Shown: in pieces, positions 45,929-53,757 of the stretch
How positions within the stretch are numbered: the stretch's first letter is position 1
Layout: each line of letters starts with the position of its first letter
Source of the DNA: Candidatus Zixiibacteriota bacterium
GTDB lineage: Bacteria; Zixibacteria; MSB-5A5; GN15; FEB-12
Assembly (NCBI GenBank): GCA_040752815.1
Contig: JBFMGC010000005.1
Span: forward strand, 46,389-110,388
Length of the DNA: 64,000 nt
Direction of reading: 5' to 3'
Program-made: the position numbers and the translations under genes
The notes under the pieces: generated by a model
The model's input: only the letters and a program-made list of their open reading frames with translations
Database searches by the model: none
What the model was told of the DNA's origin: nothing

Positions 45929-47313
45929 CGATCCACCACCATCGCCTTGAAATCGGCGCTGCACACCAGTTGCTCGTCGACATACGCCTTGCCGGTCATC
46001 TTGCAGGTGGCGTGGCGGAAGGCCTCCATCTCCAGCTCGAACCGAAGCTGATCACCCGGCATCACCGTGCGGCGAAACTTGGCGTTGTCAATCGACACAA
46101 AGAACGGCAGCTTGGTTTCCGGGTTTTCGACCGCGTTGAGCAGAAGCACGCCGCCTGCCTGGGCCATAGCCTCGAGTATCAGCACCCCGGGCATGATGGG
46201 ATGATCGGGGAAATGCCCCTGGAAAAAAGGTTCGTTGAAAGTCACGTTTTTGACCCCCACTACCCGTTTGCCCGGCTCCATATCGACAATCCGGTCCACC
46301 AGCAGCATAGGATACCGATGCGGCAGAATCTTAAGTACCGCCTGAATATCGAACAGCGCCCGTCCGCCCTTGGAGTAGCGGCTGGCAATCCGCTTTTTCT
46401 TGTATAGCTCCCGCATCTTGCGAGCCAGGGCCACGTTGGCCCGGTGCCCCGACCGCGCCGCCAGCACATGCCCCTTGAACGGAGCGCCGATCAGGGCGAG
46501 GTCTCCCAGCAGATCGAGTGTCTTGTGCCTGACCGGCTCGTTGTAGAAACGGAGCGGGATGTCATTGATAATGCCGTTCTTACCAATAAATGCTTCGTCT
46601 TTCAGGTCAAGTGCCCGGCGAATGCGGTCTACTTCTACCTGCCCCTTATCGGAATCATAAAGAACAATCGCATTGTGAAGGCCGCCCCCTTTGATCAGTC
46701 CCTGAGCCTTGAGCGTTTCGATCTCCGTAAAGAAGCAGAAAGTTCGCGCCGGGGCGAATTCGGCGACGAATTCCTTTTCGAGGTCCTGAAGCGTGGTGTA
46801 CTGGGTACCGAGCGCCGGATTCTTGTAGTCGATAAGGAAGGTAATCCGGAGATCGTTCGACGGCGTCACCACCAGGTCTACCCCGCGTTCCGGCTCGCTG
46901 TAAGACATAGGGGTATCTATTTCAAGATAGAACTTGTCGACATGCTGATCCTCGATCCCCGCCTCGAGCAGGCAGTCGACATACGGCTTGGCGGAACCGT
47001 CGCCGACCGGCGGCTCATTGGAATCGAGCTCGACAATCATGTTGTCAATCTGAAGCCCGGCGAAAGCGGCCAGAACATGCTCGACCGTGTGCACCCGGGC
47101 CTCCCCCTTCTGGAGAGTGGTGCCGCGCGAGATATCGACCACGTGATCGATATCGGCTATCACCCAGGGTTGCCCAGGGAGATCGATTCTGACAAAACGA
47201 ATACCGGTATCCGGCTCGGCCGGCTTGAAAGTCATGGTGCAGGTGTTGCCGGTGTGAAGGCCGATTCCGGTAAGTGAAATCGAATTCCTGACAGTCCTTT
47301 GTTTCTCGTACAT
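45925..47313 (-). CDS. lpxC/fabZ: LpxC-FabZ fusion
   Basis: The 462-residue bifunctional protein joins UDP-3-O-acyl-GlcNAc deacetylase (about 1-300) and 3-hydroxyacyl-ACP dehydratase (about 310-462). In LpxC the zinc and catalytic regions are VHTVEHVLAA, SNEPPVGDGSAKP and HKTLDLLGDLALIG. In FabZ the catalytic His and Glu are in LPHRYPMLLVD, FFQGHFPDHPIMPGVLILEAMAQ. This fusion is known from Bacteroidetes, Chlorobi and relatives and couples lipid A and fatty-acid synthesis. It is the first gene of the minus-strand lipid A operon. Confidence 0.96.
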   Translation of the reverse strand: MYEKQRTVRNSISLTGIGLHTGNTCTMTFKPAEPDTGIRFVRIDLPGQPWVIADIDHVVDISRGTTLQKGEARVHTVEHVLAAFAGLQIDNMIVELDSNEPPVGDGSAKPYVDCLLEAGIEDQHVDKFYLEIDTPMSYSEPERGVDLVVTPSNDLRITFLIDYKNPALGTQYTTLQDLEKEFVAEFAPARTFCFFTEIETLKAQGLIKGGGLHNAIVLYDSDKGQVEVDRIRRALDLKDEAFIGKNGIINDIPLRFYNEPVRHKTLDLLGDLALIGAPFKGHVLAARSGHRANVALARKMRELYKKKRIASRYSKGGRALFDIQAVLKILPHRYPMLLVDRIVDMEPGKRVVGVKNVTFNEPFFQGHFPDHPIMPGVLILEAMAQAGGVLLLNAVENPETKLPFFVSIDNAKFRRTVMPGDQLRFELEMEAFRHATCKMTGKAYVDEQLVCSADFKAMVVDR

Positions 47314-47653
47314 AAGCGTTGGTATGGTAATAGGTTGGCTCGGAGTATACCGTCCTTAGAGGACGTGTTCAAGCGGTTTTTTTGCGAGGACGTAACAAGC
47401 GACGTGATTGTCGAGGCATCCGCGCCGAAACACGCTTTCAGGCGACGCTGAATCTGTTGCGGCCGGTCCTGCTCCCGGTTCGACTCGCTCTACGGGTCGG
47501 GCTCGGAGTGAGGCTTGCCGCCAGTAAAGACAGACATTCGCTTTGGCACACGAGGACGTACGCCAACCACCTTGATGTAGCTTTGTCGCCGCCACCGCTT
47601 GTCTTGGCGCCGGCAACAGTTATATTGCAGTGTACACGCCAACAGGAGCAACT
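47314..47653. other. Divergent intergenic region, lpxC-fabZ and M14 gene
   Basis: These 340 bases hold no supported gene. They must contain the promoters of the lipid A operon and of the carboxypeptidase. The only recognised element is the second copy of the 23-base repeat at 47549-47571. Confidence 0.5.
47549..47571. repeat. 23-base interspersed repeat, copy 2
   Basis: It is identical over 23 bases to 33081-33103 (CACGAGGACGTACGCC then AACCACC). It lies about 80 bases upstream of the carboxypeptidase gene in an intergenic region. Confidence 0.6.
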
Positions 47654-50600
47654 ATGAGACTTTGCCGCACGCTTGTCACCGCCGTATTGATCACCCTTTC
47701 CGCCGCCACTCTTTTCAGTCAGGTTCCCAAAGACATTCAGGAGCGGGTCTTTATCGACCACAAAGATCAGCGCCGCCTGCTGGGGTCGTTTGATCTCGAT
47801 ATTGTCTGGACCGACTGGACCTATGTCGAGATTATTACCACCCCGGCCCAGATCGACTCCCTCCGCCGGGCCGGATTCAAAACCGAGACGATTCACGAAT
47901 CGGTAGGTGACTTCTACCGCTCCCGCCTGCCCCAAAAGGACATGGGCGGGTACAAGACCCTGGCTGAGATCGACGCTTATCTCGACGGCATGATCGCCGA
48001 TCACCCGAATTTGGTTTCCGCGAAACAATCGATCGGCCTCACTATCGAGGGACGCAATATCTGGGTGGTCAAGATTTCGGATAACCCGAATGTCGACGAA
48101 AACGAAGCCGAGGTGCTCTACACCGGGTGCATCCATGCCCGTGAGGTTGTCACGCCTGAAGTCCTCTTCCACTTCATGGACCATCTGACCAACCGGTACG
48201 ACACCGACCCGGAAGTGAAAGATCTGGTGGATGACCGGGAGATATGGTTCATCCTGGTGTGTAATCCGGACGGCTATTATTACAATCAGGTTATTGCCCC
48301 ATTCGGCGGGGGCCTTTGGCGCATGAATCGCCGTGACAACGGCAACGGCACGTTTGGAGTCGACGTAAACCGCAACTTCGGGTACATGTGGGGATACGAC
48401 AACCAGGGATCCTCTCCGAATCCCGGGTCAGACACCTATCGTGGCACCGGCCCGTTTTCCGAACCGGAGTCCCAGGCGATACGCGACTTCATGATATCGC
48501 GCGAGTTCGTGCTCTCGGTTTTCTGGCACTCGTACGCCAATATCCTGATTTACCCCTGGGGGTACATACGGCTCCCCACCGACGATCACGACATTTATCG
48601 CGCACTTGGTGATTCGATCCAGAATCTCAACGGATACGAGCACGGTTTGGTAGCAGACCTGTTGTACCCGGTCAACGGCGGCGCCTTCGACTGGGAGTAC
48701 GGCGAGCAGACGCTCAAGAACAAAGTGCTCGGGACGACAATCGAAGCGGGCGGACAGTCCGATGGTTTCTGGCCGTCGCTGGCACGCGCCGAGCAGATCA
48801 AGCAGGAGAACCTCCAGCCACTCATGTTCCTAACCCGTATGGCGGGTAACATCAACTCCCTGCGCGCCCCGGAACCGCCGCAGATCGTCGGGCCTGCCAG
48901 CCCGGCGGACGGCGCCGAGTATATGGTAAGCTGGGTCGAGACCGACCCCACCAACCCGGCGGTCCGGTTTGAACTGGTCGAGATGCGGAAGCGGCATCTT
49001 CTGGATGATCCGGGCGACAATCTCGATTTCTGGGAAACTAACTACTTCGGATCGACTCCGGCACGTTCGAATTCAGCGCCCAACTCGTTGTATTCCGGCA
49101 CCGGCGACCTGTACGTAGCTCATCTTACCACGGCATTTCCCCATACCGTGCGGCCGGGCGACCAACTCACCTTCCGTACCTGGTACGATTTCGAATTCTA
49201 CCGCGATTTCGCTTATGTGGAGATTTCCACCGATGGCCTGAATTTCATTTCCATTCCGGGCAACATAACCACCAATTTCAACCCGTACGGCGGCAATCGA
49301 GGGAACGGCATCAGCGGTACGTCGGACGGCTGGGTTGACGCGACGTTCGATCTCTCGGCCTTCCAGGGCCAGCAGGTCTGGTTCCGGTTTCTTTACCAGA
49401 CCGACGAAGGTCTAGCCGGCGAGGGATGGTATATCGACGACATACACCCTCACGTGGTATTCGCTGAAACCGCGGTGGTGGCATCCGACCTGACGTCACC
49501 GTCCTATACGTTTACCGGCAGGCCGATGGACGTGTACTACTATCAGGTTCGGGCCATGGATGCCCAGAACCAGTGGGGGCGGTATTCGTCGCCAGCCGAA
49601 GTCGATGTGCTCGGCTCCGGAACCGGCGACATCGACCTCGACGGCCTTTACAGTACGGTGGCAGACCTGACTTTGCTGAGCCTGTACTTCCAGCAAGGTC
49701 TGTCCGTGTTCGATGTCTACTACGTAACCCAGATTAGCGAGACCGATGCTAACTGTGACGAAGTGCTCCTGACAGCAGCGGATCTGAATGCTCTGGCTGA
49801 GGTCGTAGTCGGCGCGCAGGCCCCCTGTTTTGCCCCGCCCGCACCCGCTCCCGGGCCGAAGACTCCCGCCTCAGGCAACTCATCATCAGATCCGAAATCC
49901 AGCAACTATGCTGTCTCCAATAGCGCAGTTTACTCCGTGTCGCTGCAGGGTACGACTTTCGAGGGCGACGACACAGTTATTGTCGACATCGTGCTGGCCG
50001 ATGCCGCCACTACACTTGCCGGGTATCAGTTCCATGTGGAATACGACGCCGCCACTCTTGCACTCGACGATGTCCGCCCGGGCGATGCAATCACAGCCTG
50101 GCAGTTCTTCGACTACCACGCCAAGACAGCCGGCACGGTCGGGGAGATTACTCTCGCCGGTGTCGCACAATTCCAAGGCGCGCCTATCCTTCCCGGCGAT
50201 ATTGACCTCCAGCCAACGCCCGCGGTGCTGGCTCAACTCAAATTCAGCATATCAACAGCCGGTGCACCGGTGATCGCCGAGATCAGGTTCATCTGGGAGC
50301 GCTGCGGCGACAATGCAATCGTCTGCGGCCGCTTTGTTACCGACCGCCTGGTGCTCGATTCGCTGGCGCTCTCGCGAGAAGTGAGAGACGCGGACGGAAC
50401 TGACATCACAGGGGTCGACGCCCGTTACGGCGGCGCAGATTACACCTGCTTTTATGGTCTGTTCGGCGATCCTCAGGCGCCGGTCGTCGACTTTCTGTCA
50501 GCGCGGATCACCCGCGACGGCGGATGCTGTGTCGGGCAGGTGGGCGATGTTAACGGCGAGGGCGGCGATGAGCCGACTATCGGCGACGTCACCATGCTGG

Positions 50601-50767
50601 TCGATCACCTGTTTGTCACCGGGGCCGAATTGTCTTGTCTTAGCGAAGCTGATATCAACCAATCCGGCGGCTCACAGCCTGCACTTGAGGATATTACGAT
50701 CGGCGACATAACCGAGCTGGTGGATCATCTGTTCATCAGCGCGGGACCGCTCGCACCATGCTTGTGA
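47654..50767 (+). CDS. Secreted M14 carboxypeptidase with cohesin and dockerin modules
   Basis: The 1037-residue protein has a signal peptide (about 1-22) and a zinc carboxypeptidase domain of the M14 family. Ligands are His161 and Glu164 (HAREVV) and His292 (WHSYANI); the catalytic Glu is 364 (TTIEAGG). After it come an MAM/immune-inhibitor-like beta-sandwich (about 450-620), a first dockerin-like segment (about 665-715), a cohesin-like domain (about 760-890) and the dockerin-like tail shared with two other genes (CCVGQVGDVNGEG, EPTIGDV, ITIGDI). AGGAGCA stands before the ATG at 47654. It should digest proteins or peptides outside the cell. Confidence 0.88.
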   Translation: MRLCRTLVTAVLITLSAATLFSQVPKDIQERVFIDHKDQRRLLGSFDLDIVWTDWTYVEIITTPAQIDSLRRAGFKTETIHESVGDFYRSRLPQKDMGGYKTLAEIDAYLDGMIADHPNLVSAKQSIGLTIEGRNIWVVKISDNPNVDENEAEVLYTGCIHAREVVTPEVLFHFMDHLTNRYDTDPEVKDLVDDREIWFILVCNPDGYYYNQVIAPFGGGLWRMNRRDNGNGTFGVDVNRNFGYMWGYDNQGSSPNPGSDTYRGTGPFSEPESQAIRDFMISREFVLSVFWHSYANILIYPWGYIRLPTDDHDIYRALGDSIQNLNGYEHGLVADLLYPVNGGAFDWEYGEQTLKNKVLGTTIEAGGQSDGFWPSLARAEQIKQENLQPLMFLTRMAGNINSLRAPEPPQIVGPASPADGAEYMVSWVETDPTNPAVRFELVEMRKRHLLDDPGDNLDFWETNYFGSTPARSNSAPNSLYSGTGDLYVAHLTTAFPHTVRPGDQLTFRTWYDFEFYRDFAYVEISTDGLNFISIPGNITTNFNPYGGNRGNGISGTSDGWVDATFDLSAFQGQQVWFRFLYQTDEGLAGEGWYIDDIHPHVVFAETAVVASDLTSPSYTFTGRPMDVYYYQVRAMDAQNQWGRYSSPAEVDVLGSGTGDIDLDGLYSTVADLTLLSLYFQQGLSVFDVYYVTQISETDANCDEVLLTAADLNALAEVVVGAQAPCFAPPAPAPGPKTPASGNSSSDPKSSNYAVSNSAVYSVSLQGTTFEGDDTVIVDIVLADAATTLAGYQFHVEYDAATLALDDVRPGDAITAWQFFDYHAKTAGTVGEITLAGVAQFQGAPILPGDIDLQPTPAVLAQLKFSISTAGAPVIAEIRFIWERCGDNAIVCGRFVTDRLVLDSLALSREVRDADGTDITGVDARYGGADYTCFYGLFGDPQAPVVDFLSARITRDGGCCVGQVGDVNGEGGDEPTIGDVTMLVDHLFVTGAELSCLSEADINQSGGSQPALEDITIGDITELVDHLFISAGPLAPCL

Positions 50768-50903
50768 GGATGCGCAACGTACGGCCGGCGATCGCAATGC
50801 GGACAACCAACTCTCAATGGTTGCGACAGGACTTGAGCCCGAACCGTTCCCGCGACGCGGGACGGGTCGGGCGGTGACCTGACGTCGTCAGTGCTGCCGA
50901 TCA

Positions 50904-51158
50904 TCAAATCTCCTTCAGCGTCTTCACCTGCCGCAGCTTGCGAAAGAGCTGAATGTACTCCCGCACCATAATCTCCTCTGCCTGCGATAACCCTTCCATC
51001 ATCGGTATTCCGATCCTCAATACCGCGCGCACAATATCCGCGGTGGTGCGATCATACCGGTCGGCCAGTTCCTTCAGCCGCCCTTTTAGGTCCGGGGACA
51101 CGAACACGTTGAGACAGTGATCGCCTCGCGTCTTCTGACACTCGTCGGTAGTATTCAT
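50904..51158 (-). CDS. Ribbon-helix-helix DNA-binding protein
   Basis: The 84-residue protein has a central LNVFVSPDLKGRLKELADRYDRTTADIVRAVLRIGI pattern (read in parts), that is one beta strand and two helices of an RHH/CopG dimer, and a charged C-terminal helix. GGAGA lies 4 bases before the ATG. It follows the sigma-like gene on the same strand after 35 bases and may regulate or bind with it. It could instead be an antitoxin, but no toxin is adjacent. Confidence 0.7.
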   Translation of the reverse strand: MNTTDECQKTRGDHCLNVFVSPDLKGRLKELADRYDRTTADIVRAVLRIGIPMMEGLSQAEEIMVREYIQLFRKLRQVKTLKEI

Positions 51159-51193
51159 CCGTTCTCCTCTGCCATTGGGTTTAGCTGTAGGGT

Positions 51194-51763
51194 TTAGTGA
51201 TATTTTTCATGCCCGATAAGGATCTGCGGCGTCGTAAGACGCAGCCCGAAACGGTCACGGATCCTGCGCAATACGGGTCGCCAGGTCTGGTCCGGATTGC
51301 GTTCTCGTATAATATGATCGATTTCCTCGCGGTGGGGCGACTGACAGATAGGGCATTCGAATTGGCTGGCCGACGCGACCCCGAAGAGCTTCGCCACCAG
51401 CGGCGCCAGCTTGCGGCGCAGTTTGCGCAGCGCCCGCTGGTGCATCGCCTCGAGCCGATGCCCGCTTCGGCCCGATCGTTCGGCGATCTCCCGGATCGTC
51501 CGTCCCATGAAATGAACTTGCTCGACTATCTCGCGCTCATCGTCCGAAAGCGTCTCAATGGCCGCCCTGACCGCCGAGCGAATGAGCTCCCGGCGCGAAC
51601 CTTCTGCGTCGTCGGGCGTGTCACTACCCGACAGGATCTCCGCCGCTTCATTGTCCGGATCAAGTATGTCCGGCCACGGGACGGCGCTGTCGTCAGCCTG
51701 GACCGAGGGATCGCGCCCGAGTTCGGCGATCCAGTTCTGGTAGATGATCCGTTGTGTAGCCAT
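51194..51763 (-). CDS. Region-4-only sigma-70-like protein with zinc-finger-like tail
   Basis: The 189-residue protein has a sigma-70 region 4-like helix-turn-helix (about 60-115: TLSDDEREIVEQVHF, then TIREIAERSGRSGHRLEAM). Region 2 is missing, so it cannot replace a full sigma factor alone. A C-terminal segment with CPICQSPHREEIDHII and GHEKYH (about 135-189) could bind zinc. It may be a transcription activator or an accessory sigma subunit. GGAGA lies 9 bases before the ATG. It forms a two-gene unit with the RHH gene. Confidence 0.65.
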   Translation of the reverse strand: MATQRIIYQNWIAELGRDPSVQADDSAVPWPDILDPDNEAAEILSGSDTPDDAEGSRRELIRSAVRAAIETLSDDEREIVEQVHFMGRTIREIAERSGRSGHRLEAMHQRALRKLRRKLAPLVAKLFGVASASQFECPICQSPHREEIDHIIRERNPDQTWRPVLRRIRDRFGLRLTTPQILIGHEKYH

Positions 51764-52203
51764 ATGGCTATGTTCTCCTGTGGTGTCGCGTTTTCATTCC
51801 CTTCGTGCCGACAGGCGCATCGCGGCCGTCCCACAAGTTGAAAGAGTTGCGGCAGAGCCTGCCCCGGACTTGATCCGGGCTCCTTGTCCCGGCTCGATGA
51901 AAGAGGGACGGGACTGAGACCTGCCGCCAACCTGTCTCGCCTATGGGATAGCTTCTACCTACCCTGCGGCACTGACGTCATCGTAGTCGTACCGTGTCCG
52001 CTGCGCTACCACGGACGGTTCACATGTGATGGGGTGTCATGGCGACAACCGGTATCACGTGAATCGCTTTACCCATGATGGCGAGGCCGCGTACAAATGC
52101 CGGGCGCAGGCCAAAAACACCTGATTTTGCGCACCGAATTTGCGTATACTTGGGGGCAGCGTTGAACGGTAACGAATTGCTCAGGGAATGAGGTGCAACT
52201 CGG
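51764..52203. other. Divergent intergenic region
   Basis: These 440 bases contain copy 2 of the interspersed hairpin repeat (51846-51931) and no supported gene. A TATACT box at about 52143-52148 may belong to the promoter of the small membrane protein gene, but a convincing -35 box is not seen. Confidence 0.5.
51846..51931. repeat. Interspersed hairpin repeat, copy 2
   Basis: The left arm GTTGCGGCAG follows AAGTTGAAAGA, as in copy 1 at 27738. The right arm is CTGCCGCCAAC with one extra base. The centre holds CCGGACTTGATCCGGG and a CCCG/CGGG-rich second hairpin, so the interior differs from copy 1 while the ends are kept. Confidence 0.6.
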
Positions 52204-52434
52204 ATGTCGGATTACACAAAACGTAACGGCCGTGGCAGCATTGTCAGCGGGGTGATTATCCTCGGCGTGGGACTTTTCTTCTCGGGAGTGAATTGGGAAG
52301 TGCTGCCGCCGGTACAGGATAGTTGGCCGCTTTTCCTGATAATCGTCGGCGTAGCTTTGATTGTCGGGAATCTGTACCGCCGGGGATCGACACGTGATGA
52401 ATCCGAAACTCCGCCGCCGCCCCCGATGCCATGA
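52204..52434 (+). CDS. Small LiaI/LiaF-type membrane protein (DUF5668-like)
   Basis: The 76-residue protein has two membrane helices (about 10-28 and 42-58) with a short PP..DSWPLFLIIVG linker, the typical form of the LiaI-LiaF-like transmembrane region. A proline-rich cytosolic tail ends it. The family is linked to envelope-stress systems, but no sensor kinase is nearby. It overlaps the CPBP protease gene by ATGA. Confidence 0.78.
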   Translation: MSDYTKRNGRGSIVSGVIILGVGLFFSGVNWEVLPPVQDSWPLFLIIVGVALIVGNLYRRGSTRDESETPPPPPMP

Positions 52435-53228
52435 AGGAGTCGTCTCTGGAGAACCAGGAATACAAGCGCGAGACAGTTTATTCGCCCGGCCACAGCGGGT
52501 TTGAACCGTCGGACCCCATGGCCATATTCAAACTGCAGACCGATAACGGCGCCTTTGCGCGCTCTCATTGGACCTGGGTCTCGCTCGGAGTACTGCTCGT
52601 CTTTTATCCGGGCCTGTCACTGATCGGTATCGGCGAAGATCCTACCGTTTTGCTCCGCAGTCTGAATCAGGGCGTGCTTATTTTCCTGCTTATCGCCACG
52701 ATCTTGTTTCAATGGACCATCTTCCTGGTCAATTACGTGACCGTCTATTTCGAGGGCACGGGGCTGGCCGGAGTCGGCCTGAGCAGGCTTAGAGGTATTG
52801 ATTTCGCCTGGGGTGGCGCGTTCTTTCTCGCCGCCTGGCTGCTTCTCACCGGCCTGGCCTGGTTACTGGGACAGGCCGGGATGCCGCTGCCGGGTGAGGT
52901 GGAGATGTTGATCCCGACGGAGTCGCTGGGCAAAGTAGTCTGGGTGGCGGTTTCGTTTACAGCGGGCTTCTGCGAGGAAATCGGTTTCCGAGGGTACCTC
53001 ATGACTCGGCTCAGAATCCTCGGCCGTTTCCAAAGCTGGGTAGTCCCAACCATCGTGTCCGCAGTTGCTTTCGGCATCTGCCACGCCTACCAGGGCCTCC
53101 CGGGGTTCATCCTGATTTCGGTTTACGGGGTTCTGTTTTCTCTGCTGTACATCCGTACCGGTCGGCTTTGGCCCTGTATCATTGCCCACTTCTTTCAGGA
53201 CTTCGGCGCCCTGTTCCTTCCGCGGTAA
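52431..53228 (+). CDS. CPBP-family intramembrane metalloprotease
   Basis: The 265-residue protein has about eight hydrophobic segments. The three CPBP/Abi motifs are GFCEEIGFRGYL (glutamates and Arg), FGICHAYQG and IAHFFQDF. Members cleave prenylated or peptide substrates in the membrane or act in bacteriocin self-immunity. Its start lies within the end of the small membrane protein gene, so the two are coupled. Confidence 0.88.
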   Translation: MKESSLENQEYKRETVYSPGHSGFEPSDPMAIFKLQTDNGAFARSHWTWVSLGVLLVFYPGLSLIGIGEDPTVLLRSLNQGVLIFLLIATILFQWTIFLVNYVTVYFEGTGLAGVGLSRLRGIDFAWGGAFFLAAWLLLTGLAWLLGQAGMPLPGEVEMLIPTESLGKVVWVAVSFTAGFCEEIGFRGYLMTRLRILGRFQSWVVPTIVSAVAFGICHAYQGLPGFILISVYGVLFSLLYIRTGRLWPCIIAHFFQDFGALFLPR

Positions 53229-53757
53229 ACAGGACTTTGTTAGCCGTCAATTACTAGGATACTCGGCCCTAAGGGGCGATCTTGCAGGAAGTTCGACCTA
53301 TCGCTGCAAGTGTTTTATTAAGTGGACTCAATCGCAGGCAGGAACAAATTCATCGATTTTTTCTGTTGCTTTTCCGTGTAGCCAGTTGTTTATTTATTGT
53401 AGGATTGAGAAGACGTCGCCTGGGAGTTAACCGGGCACGCAAGATTAAGGGACGTTGGTGTCGAGTTGGGTTCCCCTCCCCCCCCTAACTCTTGGCACCA
53501 CCTGGCGGCGCTAAAAATCACTCTGGCAGAATTTGCGCCGCCAGGCTCCCCTTTTTTTTGTTTAAGATTGGACTAATCTGGACGGCAGGAGAGCGCATAA
53601 TCCGCTGTGTCAGATCCTGCGCCGACGGGTGGTGGACATCCTCGTCCGCCACGTTCAATTCCGGAGACAACCGCTTCATGGCGGGTTTCCGCCATGGCGG
53701 ACAGGTGAAGCAAACCCACCCTACGGACCTCCAAACAGCGGGACAACGGATCGTGTG
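53229..53757. other. Intergenic region after CPBP gene
   Basis: No gene is supported in these 529 bases. It holds the terminator at 53501-53559, an 8-base-pair hairpin with arms CATGGCGG and CCGCCATG (53677-53696), and a degenerate relative of the 23-base repeat near 53627-53650. Short open frames here show no Shine-Dalgarno or family features. Confidence 0.5.
53501..53559 (+). terminator. Long-loop hairpin with T run
   Basis: CCTGGCGGCGC (53501-53511) and GCGCCGCCAGG (53535-53545) are perfect inverted arms around a 23-base loop. An eight-T run follows at 53552-53559. It lies 270 bases beyond the CPBP gene and would end that transcript. Confidence 0.6.
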
